Below are positions 43,423 through 52,084 of a stretch of DNA of 64,000 nucleotides, piece after piece. How positions within the stretch are numbered: the stretch's first letter is position 1; each line of letters begins with the position of its first letter. A model generated the notes under the pieces. That model made no database searches. It saw only the letters and a list, made by a program, of their open reading frames with translations, and had not been told where the DNA came from. Origin of the DNA: Streptomyces massasporeus (GTDB taxonomy: Bacteria; Actinomycetota; Actinomycetes; Streptomycetales; Streptomycetaceae); NCBI RefSeq assembly GCF_014648995.1, contig NZ_BMSE01000001.1, forward strand, positions 186,001-250,000. Direction: 5' to 3'. A program made the translations under genes and the position numbers.

Positions 43423-43878
43423 TCAATTGGTGCCGGCCCCGGTGTCGGGCGCCGGGCGCAGCATGCATGTGAGTCGGGCGGAGCATACGCGGCGGTCTTG
43501 TTCGTCGCTGATGACGATGTCATACGTGGCGGCGGAGCGACCCAGGTGGACGGGCGTGGCCACGCCGGTGACGCTGCCTGAGCCGACGGCGCGATGGTGG
43601 GTGGCGTTGATGTCGACGCCGAGCGCGATCCGGTCGGGGGCGGCGTGGAGCATGGCGCCGACGGAGCCCAGGGTCTCTGCGAGGGCGAGGGAGGCACCGC
43701 CGTGCAGGAGGCCGTGGGGCTGCGTGTTGCCCTCTACGGGCATCGTGCCGACAACGCACTGCGCGGTCGCCTTGACGAGGTTGATGCCCAGGCGGTCCAC
43801 CAGGGCGCTGGCGAAAGGGCCCAGGTCTGCAGATTCGGGCTGGAGTTGCGTGCTGCTGTCACTGCCCATACGGACCAT
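43423..43878 (-). CDS. PaaI-like hotdog-fold thioesterase
   Basis: A 151-residue hotdog protein. The catalytic region reads HGLLHGGASLALAETLGS (His-Gly-Gly and a Glu on the central helix), followed by GVDINATHHRAVGSG, typical of the PaaI/EntH group that hydrolyses aryl-CoA or misloaded carrier-protein esters. CGGAG just before the ATG at 43878 supports that start; the ATG at 43869 is close. It lies beside the decayed transposase and may have moved with it. Confidence 0.82.
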   Translation of the reverse strand: MVRMGSDSSTQLQPESADLGPFASALVDRLGINLVKATAQCVVGTMPVEGNTQPHGLLHGGASLALAETLGSVGAMLHAAPDRIALGVDINATHHRAVGSGSVTGVATPVHLGRSAATYDIVISDEQDRRVCSARLTCMLRPAPDTGAGTN

Positions 43879-44089
43879 ACGGCTCCGATCATGGCGTGGG
43901 AATTGCTCGTGATGTCGTGCTGCGGGGAGGCGGTCGGGCATGCACGGTGGGTGGTTTGGTCCAAGGTGTCTGAGGGGCCTGACGCCACGCGTTTCGGCGG
44001 GAGCCGACAGCCTTCCCGCGACGGTTTCACTGTGGCTGCAAGGTGTAGTGCGGTAGGGCGTGACTGCGCCAGTGGAACCTTGGCCGGGG

Positions 44090-44902
44090 TCAGAGGCGCG
44101 ATGTCGCCCGGGCGGCCGCCTGGATGACGAAGGGCAGCACGGTCTCGGCGAGGGCCTTCGGCTGCTCGGTGTGCGGCCAGTGCCCGGCGCGATCGATGAC
44201 GGCCGTCGCCGGTTCGTTGAATCGCGGGGTGACTTGCTGGAGAAGGTCGTCGGTGACGAAGCCGTCTCCTGCCCCACGGACGATGAGCACCGGTCCTTGG
44301 AAGCGACTTGGCGCCTCTCCGGCGGGGTCGCCGTCGTTCCACGCGTCGGCGAGCAGGGAGACAACCGCGGGCGGGATGCGGGCCCCCGCTGCGACCTGCA
44401 GGTCGATCGTTTGGGCTGACGGGGCCACCGTCAACTGTGAGCGGACCGCGCGTTGGGCTTCGGAATTCCCACCGAGTGCCCGGAACGGTGCGATGTCCGG
44501 GTCGGGAAGACGGGTGCCGGCGAGAGGCACAGGTGTGAGGAGGATCAGCCCTTGCACGGCGTCACCGCGCGATGCGGCCACCAGTTCGGCCACCTGGGCT
44601 CCCATGCTCTGGCCGAGGACGACACAGGGTTTGCCGAGCGAGTCGACGACCGCGCCGGCGTCCTCGGCCATGCGCCGCAGGGTGAACGGGCCGGATGCGT
44701 TCACACGACCACCGACTCCGGCAGGCTCGAGCTGCACCACATCTACGCCGGCCCCGGCGATCAGATCGGCGAACACGGTCCAGACAGTGGCGTCGTCCAG
44801 GAATCCGGGAAGCACGACGAGCGCCGTAGGGCCCTGGCCCGTGCGACGAGCGATCACAGGTGTCTCTTCCACGGAGGTGATGCCGGCTGAGGGTTCGGTC
44901 AT
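44090..44902 (-). CDS. Alpha/beta hydrolase
   Basis: A 270-residue hydrolase. VVLPGFLDDATVWTVFADLI opens the fold. The nucleophile is in LGQSMGAQVAELVA; this type has Gln instead of the usual His before the Ser. VRGAGDGFV carries the acid and DRAGHWPHTEQP the catalytic His. It resembles small esterases or C-C hydrolases, substrate unknown. It starts at 44902, 102 bases downstream of the SnoaL-like stop on the same strand, so a joint transcript is possible. No shared palindrome lies directly before it. Confidence 0.82.
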   Translation of the reverse strand: MTEPSAGITSVEETPVIARRTGQGPTALVVLPGFLDDATVWTVFADLIAGAGVDVVQLEPAGVGGRVNASGPFTLRRMAEDAGAVVDSLGKPCVVLGQSMGAQVAELVAASRGDAVQGLILLTPVPLAGTRLPDPDIAPFRALGGNSEAQRAVRSQLTVAPSAQTIDLQVAAGARIPPAVVSLLADAWNDGDPAGEAPSRFQGPVLIVRGAGDGFVTDDLLQQVTPRFNEPATAVIDRAGHWPHTEQPKALAETVLPFVIQAAARATSRL

Positions 44903-45004
44903 GGCGGTTCTCCTTGAACGACCGTGATTGGGTCCCGACGGTGACTCTGCATCGCTGACGATGGGAGAGGAGTCGTCAGGTTGGGGAGGAGCGAGATCGC
45001 CTGC

Positions 45005-45433
45005 TCAGGCGAGCGTCGCCCGCGGGTAGCGGCGCGGCTCCTGGCCCGCCATCACGTCCCGGCCGCGCGCCGTGTCTGCGTAGAGCCGGCCGAAGACAAC
45101 CTTGCCGTCCCGGACCTTGAACAGGAACAGGTGCTCATTGCACATGCGGATGCCGCGGATCGACAGGGCATCCGTGCGGACCGGGACGACGATCGTGTCG
45201 CCGGCGTCGATGATCTCGTGGGCCTCGTACCGGAAGTACTGCCACTCTTTGCCGACCTCCTTCCAGAACGCCGTGAACTCGGCCGCGCCGGTGTAGACCC
45301 CGCCGTACGGCAGCGAGTCCGACATCTCGAACTGGAAATCGTCCGCCAGCAGCGCGACCAACGGACCGCGGTCGTTCGTCTCGTAACCGGTGAAAGCGGT
45401 CTCGAGCGCCGCCAGGATCTTCTCGTTCTGCAT
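45005..45433 (-). CDS. SnoaL/NTF2-like protein
   Basis: A 142-residue NTF2-fold protein: QNEKILAALETAFTGYETNDRGPLVALLADDFQFEM followed by paired strands ending FKVRDGKVVFGRLYADTA. This is the SnoaL-like nuclear-transport-factor group, often isomerases or binding subunits in aromatic pathways; catalytic residues cannot be assigned. The ATG at 45433 follows GGAG by 7 bases. Two palindromic elements (GAGCATTGCTC at 45469-45479 and GAGCATATGCTC at 45494-45505) lie upstream, pointing to MarR control by the gene at 45595. Confidence 0.78.
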   Translation of the reverse strand: MQNEKILAALETAFTGYETNDRGPLVALLADDFQFEMSDSLPYGGVYTGAAEFTAFWKEVGKEWQYFRYEAHEIIDAGDTIVVPVRTDALSIRGIRMCNEHLFLFKVRDGKVVFGRLYADTARGRDVMAGQEPRRYPRATLA

Positions 45434-45468
45434 CTCGGTCTCCGGCAGTCGGATCATTGAGGGAAAGG

Positions 45469-45505
45469 GAGCATTGCTCGTTCGAACAGAAGGGAGCATA
45501 TGCTC
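45469..45505. promoter_or_regulatory. Tandem palindromes before the SnoaL-like gene, shared operator copy 2
   Basis: GAGCATTGCTC (45469-45479) and GAGCATATGCTC (45494-45505) are spaced 25 bases start to start. The second matches the element at 42307-42318 in 16 bases including flanks. They sit between the divergently placed MarR gene region and the SnoaL-like gene. Confidence 0.65.
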
Positions 45506-45594
45506 GTATTGGCTTCGCCGCTAGCCCCTGCAGTCGTGTGAAGCCGATGTGCACGGGTGGCGCCGCGACAGCGCCGCACGCATGCGCCGAGACG

Positions 45595-46122
45595 TCACTC
45601 AGCCCAGGGGTCGAAGCCCGTCTCCAGCACCGCCCGCAGCGCCGCTCGCAGTTCAGCGGCCTCGGACGCGCCGAACGTGCTCTCGAACTGATCTTGAGCG
45701 GCCTTCCACAGGGGCACCGCCGCCTCCAGACGTTTCAGACCTGCCTCCGTGATCTCGACTGCGCGAGCGCGTCGGTCGGTGTCCGAAGACCGGACGACGA
45801 GCAAGCCCTCGCGCTCCAGCGGCTTGAGATTCGTCGCGAGGGTCGTGCGATCCATCGCGATCCGCTGAGAGAGTGCCGTGATCGTTGTGCGGCCTCCCAG
45901 TGCCAGTCGGTGCAGAATGTTGAACTGCGTCGTCCGTAGCCCAACCGGGGTCAGCGCCTTGTCGTAGGCGGCAGTCAGATACCGGGTCGCCCGTCGGCTG
46001 GCTGTGCAGTTGCACCGACCGTCCATCTCGGCGAGGGTCGCGGCGAACGGTGCCTTCGGTCGAGCCTGTCCGTCGCCCGCCCTCACTGTGGTGGCGGCAG
46101 TCGCGGACGCTTTGTCGGTCAT
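45595..46122 (-). CDS. MarR family transcriptional regulator
   Basis: A 175-residue MarR protein. It has an N-terminal cysteine pair (GRCNCTASRRATRYLTAAYD) rare in the family and possibly a redox sensor. The winged helix is TITALSQRIAMDRTTLATNLKPLEREGLL with wing SSDTDRRARAVEIT. The ATG at 46122 follows GGGAGGGA. It probably binds the GAGCATATGCTC elements at 42307 and 45494 and so controls the tautomerase and SnoaL-like genes. Confidence 0.85.
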   Translation of the reverse strand: MTDKASATAATTVRAGDGQARPKAPFAATLAEMDGRCNCTASRRATRYLTAAYDKALTPVGLRTTQFNILHRLALGGRTTITALSQRIAMDRTTLATNLKPLEREGLLVVRSSDTDRRARAVEITEAGLKRLEAAVPLWKAAQDQFESTFGASEAAELRAALRAVLETGFDPWAE

Positions 46123-46230
46123 GATGGTCCCTCCCGGATGCCGCCTTCCAGGATAGGCGCATGTGCGCGCAACCACGTAGTCCGACCGCCAGGTGATCGG
46201 CTCCGCTGGAGCCTGCCTGGAACGGAGGAG

Positions 46231-46911
46231 GTCAGGCCGTCCTGCTCACCCTCGATCGGGAGTCGCTCGACCAACTGATGGGCAAAGCGCCTCGCAACGA
46301 CACCACCGCCACCGGACTCGGCTTTCAGCTCGACGACGCTTTCAGCGTCATCTGTGTCACCGGGCTTGGACAGCGAGCGCCTGGTGGAGCTCCTGAACAA
46401 GACAAGTGACCGAGTCGCCTGCATGCACCACGAGGAGTACGACGTCCTCGTCGCTCAGGGCCTCGACGTGTCGCAGATGTGTGCAGCGGTCGAGACGATC
46501 AACTCTGCAGCGAGGAGGGGCGTCGGCATCCCACGTACCGGACTCGCCGGCGCCGCGGTCGCTCTCCGGGACGCCCAGGAGCTCCGTCGCGCGCACGACC
46601 GACGAGCATCGGGTCGTCGAATTCGAACGTGACCGGCTGATGTCCATCCTCAACGCCGGCAAGCGCCGGTTCGAGGCTGTCCTCCAACCGACGATGGGGT
46701 GGCGCGGCGGCACCCGCAGCCGGCCGAGACGGTACGGGCCTACTCGGAATGCCGGTACTCCGTGAGCGCCTCCGCCCGTCGGCTGCACATCCATCCGAAC
46801 AGCGCCTGATACCGCCTCGATCGGTGGAAGGAGCCGACCGGCCGCGACGTCGAGACAGTCGACGGACTGAACGCTTCCGTCATCGCGTTCGACTGGTCCG
46901 CTAGGACGTGA
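46231..46911 (+). pseudogene. PucR-type regulator remnant
   Basis: Pieces of a PucR regulator in three frames: QAVLLTLDRESLDQLMGKAPRN, then DSERLVELLNKTSDRVACMHHEEYDVL and VSQMCAAVETINSAARRGVGIPR, and finally the C-terminal HTH YSVSASARRLHIHPNSA followed by YRLDRWKE. A TGA at 46807-46809 interrupts that HTH where CGA (Arg of VRYRLDRW) is expected. The N-terminus is missing. Confidence 0.7.
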
Positions 46912-46951
46912 CGCTCGTGCGCCAGGCGGGCAGGGGTGCTCGGGGCATCGA

Positions 46952-47455
46952 TCAGTCGTCGGCTGCCACGGTGCTCAGCAGGGCGGGTGCCGCGACCACT
47001 TCGACCTCGCCCGGCGGCAGGATGTGGCCCTCGGCGCAGGAAAGCCGTGGGTGAACCTGTGCCCCGCAATCCCGGTGCCGCAGACGTACCGGACCTCCGT
47101 CAGGGGCGGCATGCCGGTCGCCCCACTCCATGAGGGCGAAGAAGGCAACCATGAGCTCTTCGCCGGGCGGGGTGAGTTCGTAGCGGTGCCGTGTGCGCTG
47201 GCCGGCTTCCTGGTAAGGCACCCGGGTCAGGAGCCCGACGTCCACGAGTTCTTTGAGCCGCTTGGACATCGCGGGCTCGCTGAGCGGGGTTTCCCGCACG
47301 AAGTCCTGGAAGTACGTCGTGCCGTAGAACGCCTCGCGCAGCACCAGCAGGTTCGCCGGGGTGCCGAGCACCTCCAGGGCACGAGCGGCGGAACAGCGCT
47401 CGGACCGCCAGCTGTCGCGGTCGGCCAGCAGGCCAATCAGGGATGACGTCACCAC
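46952..47455 (-). CDS. HxlR family transcriptional regulator
   Basis: A 167-residue HxlR protein. The sensor Cys is Cys21 (RSERCSAARALEVLG). The winged helix is TYFQDFVRETPLSEPAMSKRLKELVDVGLL, and YELTPPGEELMVAFFALMEWG is the conserved dimer helix. Two more Cys near the C-terminus (RDCGAQ, LSCAEGH) could form a zinc site or disulfide. It is divergent from the Leu/Phe-dehydrogenase-like gene, with a 28-base dyad between them that it is likely to bind. Confidence 0.86.
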   Translation of the reverse strand: MVTSSLIGLLADRDSWRSERCSAARALEVLGTPANLLVLREAFYGTTYFQDFVRETPLSEPAMSKRLKELVDVGLLTRVPYQEAGQRTRHRYELTPPGEELMVAFFALMEWGDRHAAPDGGPVRLRHRDCGAQVHPRLSCAEGHILPPGEVEVVAAPALLSTVAADD

Positions 47456-47470
47456 TCCACTCTACGAGGA

Positions 47471-47498
47471 GCCTGACTTAAGGTACGTTAAGTCAGGC
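47471..47498. promoter_or_regulatory. 28-base dyad between hxlR and the dehydrogenase gene
   Basis: Arms GCCTGACTTAA (47471-47481) and TTAAGTCAGGC (47488-47498) are perfect over 11 bp around GGTACG, whose GTAC is also centred. It sits 26 bases before the dehydrogenase start and 15 bases before the HxlR start, covering both promoters. Confidence 0.8.
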
Positions 47499-47524
47499 AT
47501 CCCGCCCACCTCTGGAGGTTCCCC

Positions 47525-48589
47525 ATGTCAGCTGCAGCCCTGGAAGCAACTCTCGATCACGAGCAGGTGGTGGTCCGGTCAGGCCGCCGGACCGGCCTCC
47601 CTGTGATGATCGCCGTCCACTCGACCCGTCTTGGACCCGCGGTGGGCGGCGTCCGCATAACCCGCTACGCGTCCCCGGCCGACGCGTTCGTCGACTGCCT
47701 TCGACTGAGCCGCGGCATGACGTACAAGGCCGCCGCCGTCGGCAACGGTACGGGCGGCGGCAAGGCTGTCGTACCGCTGCTTCCCGGCGGCCCGCAGCAA
47801 CTGGACGAGGCGCTGCGCGACGGGCTGCTGATGGACCTGGCCGAAGTGGTGCATGATCTCGACGGCGCGTACCACGTGGCTCCGGACGTCGGCAGCAGCA
47901 CCGCCGACATGCTTCGCATCCGTCGCCGCACGCCGTACGTCGGCGGCTACTCGACCACCGAAAAGGGACTGGGTGCGACGACATTCGGCACGGCCGCGGG
48001 CGTGGAGCACGCGATGCTGGCCACCGCCGAGCATCTGTGGGGTGCCGCCGATCTAAAGGGCCGGGACGTCGTGGTCGTCGGCTTCGGAGCCGTGGGCGAG
48101 GAACTCACCCGACGCCTGGTGGCCGCAGGGGCCCAGGTCAGGGCAACCGACATCGACATCACCCGTCGCGCAGCCGCGGAGACGGCTGGAGCGCAGTGGG
48201 TGGAACTCGACGGCGCCTACACGCTGGAGACGGAGATCCTGGCGCCATGCGCACTGGGCGGAGTGTTCACCAGTGGGCTGGCGGCTGCGCTGCGCTGCCG
48301 CGCAGTGGTCGGCTCGGCCAACAATCAGCTGGCCACCGACGAGGTGGCCGCCGATCTCGCCAAGGCAGGAATCGCTTGGGCCCCCGACTTCGTGGCCAAC
48401 GCCGGCGGCGTGATGTACGGGACTGGGGTCGAACTGCACCACCTGAGCCCCGAGCAGTCCCGGGACCGGCTGAGGTCGATTCAGTCGACGACCGCCGAGA
48501 TCCTCCGGCGGAGTACCGAAGAGGCGACGACCACCCTGGCAACCGCCAACCGGATCGCGGAGCGCGCTCTGGCCGCCGCCGGGCGATAA
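47525..48589 (+). CDS. Glu/Leu/Phe/Val dehydrogenase family protein
   Basis: A 354-residue amino acid dehydrogenase. The catalytic region SRGMTYKAAAVGNGTGGGKAVV has both active Lys (about 67 and 79, as in leucine dehydrogenase), and APDVGSSTADM has the catalytic Asp. The C-terminal Rossmann domain is VVVVGFGAVGEELTRRLVAAGAQV. It is closer to leucine/phenylalanine dehydrogenases than to glutamate dehydrogenase, but GNGT replaces the usual GLDL/GLNL ahead of GGGK. Likely under the divergent HxlR regulator. Confidence 0.82.
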   Translation: MSAAALEATLDHEQVVVRSGRRTGLPVMIAVHSTRLGPAVGGVRITRYASPADAFVDCLRLSRGMTYKAAAVGNGTGGGKAVVPLLPGGPQQLDEALRDGLLMDLAEVVHDLDGAYHVAPDVGSSTADMLRIRRRTPYVGGYSTTEKGLGATTFGTAAGVEHAMLATAEHLWGAADLKGRDVVVVGFGAVGEELTRRLVAAGAQVRATDIDITRRAAAETAGAQWVELDGAYTLETEILAPCALGGVFTSGLAAALRCRAVVGSANNQLATDEVAADLAKAGIAWAPDFVANAGGVMYGTGVELHHLSPEQSRDRLRSIQSTTAEILRRSTEEATTTLATANRIAERALAAAGR

Positions 48590-48601
48590 CGCTCTGCTCG
48601 A

Positions 48602-48619
48602 CGACCGGCCCGCCGGTCG
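48602..48619 (+). terminator. Possible hairpin after the dehydrogenase gene
   Basis: CGACCGG and CCGGTCG pair around CCCG, 12 bases after the stop codon. A short GC-rich stem without a T run; weak candidate. Confidence 0.35.
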
Positions 48620-48838
48620 AGGGACGCCTCTCTGCCGCGAACGCCCTCGCCCGCCGGGTCGTGCTCGCGCGCCGGCATCTGAGAACTGTTCTTCCGATCT
48701 CGGTGCTTGCCCCGGCGCGCAGGCTCACAGCCGGCTGCGTTCGCCCCCCTCGCGGCTCGCATTTCACCGCGCGGCACGACACCCCCAAGCGCCGATCGCC
48801 CCTCTTACGGGCGACGGCGCATTTCACGGAGAGAATCG

Positions 48839-50509
48839 ATGAGTACGCGTGCGGCCCTGCGCCGCGTGGCCCACGCCGGGGTGCTGCGATGCGCCCGGCC
48901 CTCCGACATCTGGTTCAAGCCCGCGCTGAGCGTGCTCGCCGCTACCGCCCTGCCCGCTCTGTCCATGCTCGTGCTGGGCAGGCTCGACCTGGCGATATAC
49001 CCGATAGCCGGTGCCATGTCCGCGCTGTACTGCCACAACCGCCCCTACGCTGCCCGGTGCCGGGCCCTGGCTTGGGTGGCGCTCGGCATGGTCGGTGGCC
49101 TCGCCGTCGCGCTGCTCACAGCGGCGCTCACCACCAATGCAGCTGTCCTGGTCGGTGTCGGCGCTCTCATGGCCGCCCTACAGAAGGCCGTCTGCGACGC
49201 CACCCGCATCGGACCGCCCGCGAGTGTGGTCCTCACTTTCATCAGCTCGACCGCTCTGTTCTTGCCTCAGGCTCCCGCTCAGGTCCCCGGCCATATCGGG
49301 CTGGCCCTGCTGGGGGGTGTCTGGGCCTGGCTGGTCTGTATGGCGCCCGGCCTGCTGCGCCCCCACGGACCCGAGCGTCGCGCCACCGCCCACGCCCTCG
49401 ACACGGTCGCCGCGTACGTCGCCGTGAGCGGAACGGCCGAGGTCCAGGTCAAGGCCCACGCCGCCGCTGCGGCAGCTGTGCAGGCCGCCTGGCAATGCCT
49501 GCCGGCCGCCGACGCCCGAAGCGACCTCACACGCCGCTCACTCACACGGCTCGTCGCGCGCGCCGAGGTCGCCGTCACCGCCCCTGGGGATACCGACCCG
49601 GAGCGTCTGCAGACGTGGGCACGCAACCTGCGCGGCTCGGGCCCGATCCCGTACGTCGGCCACCCGGTGCCGGAAGGCGAGGAACTCCTCGGCCTCGACG
49701 CCGAGACGACCGCGTCGCCACGGGCGGCTTGGTGGAGCCGGCACAATCTGCTCGCCCCCCTCGCGGTGCGCACTGGGATCGGATGCGCGCTCGCCGGATA
49801 CGCCTCCCTCGCCCTCGGGATCGGGCGCCCGTACTGGGCCCTCGTCACCGCCGCCTCCCTGTACCAGGCCAACCTCACGCTCACCCGACGACGAGCAGTT
49901 GAGCGGGTCGTCGGCAACCTCATCGGCGTCCTCGCCTTCGCCGCGATCGTTCCGCTCGCCCACCTGCATCCGGCGGCCCTCGTGCTGTGCTTCCTCGCCT
50001 TCTGCTTCGCCGCCGCGGCACTGATCGGCCCCAACTACTGGCTCCATACCGTCTGCGTCACCCCGATGGCCCTGCTCATCACCGAGTTCGCCCGGACCCA
50101 GGACTCCGTCCAACTGATCACCGGACGGATCACGGACACTCTCGTCGGCACGCTCGTCGGCTTCGCAGCAGCCTTGGCGGTCACCAACCGGCGCGCAGGC
50201 GACCGCCTCGAGCACGCGCTCACCGCCGTCGAGCACGCCCAGGAACACGCGGCGGTTCTCCTCGCCGAGCCGGATCCCGTGTCCAGCGCGCTGAATGCCT
50301 CCCGACGTCGCCTCGGCGCCGCGTTGGTCGAACTGCGCGCCTCGGCCGACACCGCAGCCGGCGAGTGGTGGCAGCGCGCCCTGCCCAGCGACAGAGTCGT
50401 GCACGCCGAGCAGTCCGGACACCAGACGCTGGCCGAGGCACTACGACGTCAGAGGTTGGCATCCCTGGGCCAGGACGCGGGCACCACTGGGCAGGACGCG
50501 CTCGCATGA
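48839..50509 (+). CDS. FUSC-family (fusaric acid resistance-like) membrane protein
   Basis: A 556-residue protein with two six-helix halves, each carrying an FUSC-type core: ALSVLAATALPALSMLVLG... in the first and VRTGIGCALAGYASLALGIGRPYWALVTAASLY in the second, with a hydrophilic middle region of about 130 residues. The family includes aromatic-acid exporters such as AaeB and related membrane proteins of unknown role. The ATG at 48839 follows GGAGAG. It converges with the ProA-like gene. Possible exporter for the products of the neighbouring amino-acid enzymes; this is inference. Confidence 0.8.
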   Translation: MSTRAALRRVAHAGVLRCARPSDIWFKPALSVLAATALPALSMLVLGRLDLAIYPIAGAMSALYCHNRPYAARCRALAWVALGMVGGLAVALLTAALTTNAAVLVGVGALMAALQKAVCDATRIGPPASVVLTFISSTALFLPQAPAQVPGHIGLALLGGVWAWLVCMAPGLLRPHGPERRATAHALDTVAAYVAVSGTAEVQVKAHAAAAAAVQAAWQCLPAADARSDLTRRSLTRLVARAEVAVTAPGDTDPERLQTWARNLRGSGPIPYVGHPVPEGEELLGLDAETTASPRAAWWSRHNLLAPLAVRTGIGCALAGYASLALGIGRPYWALVTAASLYQANLTLTRRRAVERVVGNLIGVLAFAAIVPLAHLHPAALVLCFLAFCFAAAALIGPNYWLHTVCVTPMALLITEFARTQDSVQLITGRITDTLVGTLVGFAAALAVTNRRAGDRLEHALTAVEHAQEHAAVLLAEPDPVSSALNASRRRLGAALVELRASADTAAGEWWQRALPSDRVVHAEQSGHQTLAEALRRQRLASLGQDAGTTGQDALA

Positions 50510-50528
50510 CCGGGGCAGCCAACGGGTT

Positions 50529-51800
50529 CTAGCCGAGATTCTCCGCGCTGGGCACGACCACGTACTGCCGCAAGTGCAAATCGCGGAAGCTCACCGGCCC
50601 ACGCGGACCGGGAACCCGGTCAATGTTGATACCGGTCTCCGGCAGTCGCAGCAGCTTGAAGCCGTCGAGAAGTCGCGTGGGGGAATTCCAGAAAACCCCG
50701 GAGCCGCCATAAGCATCAATGAACCGGGCAGCGGCGGCCGGGTCGTCGGTCGCGATCGCGGCAGCCAGCCCGGACGTCTCCTCGTTCGCGATCCGCGCCG
50801 CGTCCGACGGACCGTCGGCGGCGTCGATCGTCACGGTTGCCGCACGCTCCGAGTCGAGTGCCCATTCGAATCCGCGCGGATGGGTGTGCGGGGGAAGAGA
50901 AGCGGTGATGCCCAGGCGGTGCAGGAGCTGAAGAACGCCGGGCAGCCGCTCCTCGTACACAGGCCGGTCGATGAGCAGCAGGTTGAGGCGGTTGCACACG
51001 CCCAGGCGGTCGAGGCTGTCGGCGATCAGCCGGTGCGCTGCTGCTTCGGCGGCGGCCGAGTCCACGTACAGGACTCCGCCGCCGTCGGCATGGGCGAGGG
51101 TCCGCACACCGTGACGTGCGCCTTCCTGGCCGAGGTCGCGCGTGCTGTCGCCACTCCCCCGAAGGATGACCAGCGGGATCAGCTCGGGCAGGGCCACCAG
51201 CGCGTAGGCCGCAGAGCGGTCTTCGCTGGGCACCAGCTGGATGGCGTCAGGATCCAGCCCCGCGTCGGCGAGCGCCGGTGCGATCACTTGATCCACCAGC
51301 GTCCGGGACGAGCCGAGCGCAGCCGATCCCGTGCGGAGCACACCCGCGTTGCGTGACTTGAGGAGCTGGGAGGCGATGTCGAGCGTGACGTTCGGACGAG
51401 CCTCGAAGTTGGCGCCGATGACCCCGACCGGACGCCTGCGTTCCAACAGAGTGAGGCCGTCCGGACGCACCTCGACGACCCTGTCCCTCGGCTCGTGCGC
51501 GGTGTCCGCCAGCGTGCGCAGCTCCGCCGCCATTGCCTCCAACCGCGTCGAGGTCAGTCGCAGGCGATCCTGCAGTGCGGACGACATGCCCACGGAGACG
51601 GCAGCCGCGAGGTCCTTCTCGTTGGCGGCCATGAGAGCCGACTGCGCCGATCCCAGACGCTCCGCCATGCCACGCAGCGCCGAGTCGATCTCGGCGTCCG
51701 AGGCACCGATGAGAGCGGTGCCGCCCTGCTTGGCTCGGATGGCGCAGGCACGCACGACATCCAAGGACGCGGGTGCTCGGTGGTCCTCGTGGCTTGTCAC
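50529..51800 (-). CDS. proA: Glutamate-5-semialdehyde dehydrogenase (ProA) family protein
   Basis: A 423-residue aldehyde dehydrogenase-fold protein of the ProA family. Landmarks: RRPVGVIGANFEARPNVTLDIASQLLKSRNAGVLRTG (nucleotide binding), the catalytic Cys in LGVCNRLN, and AYGGSGVFWNSPTRLLDGF near the end. ProA reduces glutamyl-5-phosphate to the semialdehyde in proline synthesis. Here the Cys-flanking VCNAAETLL is replaced by VCNRLNLLL and the usual ARGPMGL ending by GPRGPVSF, so it may be a second copy with another acyl-phosphate substrate. No proB is adjacent. The GTG at 51800 follows AGGAAG. Confidence 0.75.
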   Translation of the reverse strand: MTSHEDHRAPASLDVVRACAIRAKQGGTALIGASDAEIDSALRGMAERLGSAQSALMAANEKDLAAAVSVGMSSALQDRLRLTSTRLEAMAAELRTLADTAHEPRDRVVEVRPDGLTLLERRRPVGVIGANFEARPNVTLDIASQLLKSRNAGVLRTGSAALGSSRTLVDQVIAPALADAGLDPDAIQLVPSEDRSAAYALVALPELIPLVILRGSGDSTRDLGQEGARHGVRTLAHADGGGVLYVDSAAAEAAAHRLIADSLDRLGVCNRLNLLLIDRPVYEERLPGVLQLLHRLGITASLPPHTHPRGFEWALDSERAATVTIDAADGPSDAARIANEETSGLAAAIATDDPAAAARFIDAYGGSGVFWNSPTRLLDGFKLLRLPETGINIDRVPGPRGPVSFRDLHLRQYVVVPSAENLG

Positions 51801-51975
51801 GGGCTTCCTCTCACTGTCCGAATGCCGCAGCAACCTAAAAGCAGGATCGTAGCATCGTTCAACAATCTTGTTCGGCGTCTGCGCCCCGGCAGTGCCGGGG
51901 GACGCGTGAACGGCTCATGGCGATGTCGACGCTGAGAAGTCCACCGGCCCTGACCCGGGGATTAAGGACCCGACC

Positions 51976-52023
51976 CGTCGAGATCTCCGCATGCTCGTCC
52001 ACGGTCCTGACGCCCCTTCCCAT
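51976..52023 (-). pseudogene. 5' remnant of the duplicated MarR gene
   Basis: The minus strand from an ATG at 52023 reads MGRGVRTVDEHAEIST, the first 16 codons of the MarR gene at 35112-35627 with one substitution. It then breaks off at 51976 into unrelated sequence. The DNA upstream is shared with the other locus. Confidence 0.75.
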
Positions 52024-52084
52024 TCCTGCTTCCACCCGACCACCGGTCATGCCGCACCGACTGAGCGGCGATCCGCCGACTCGG

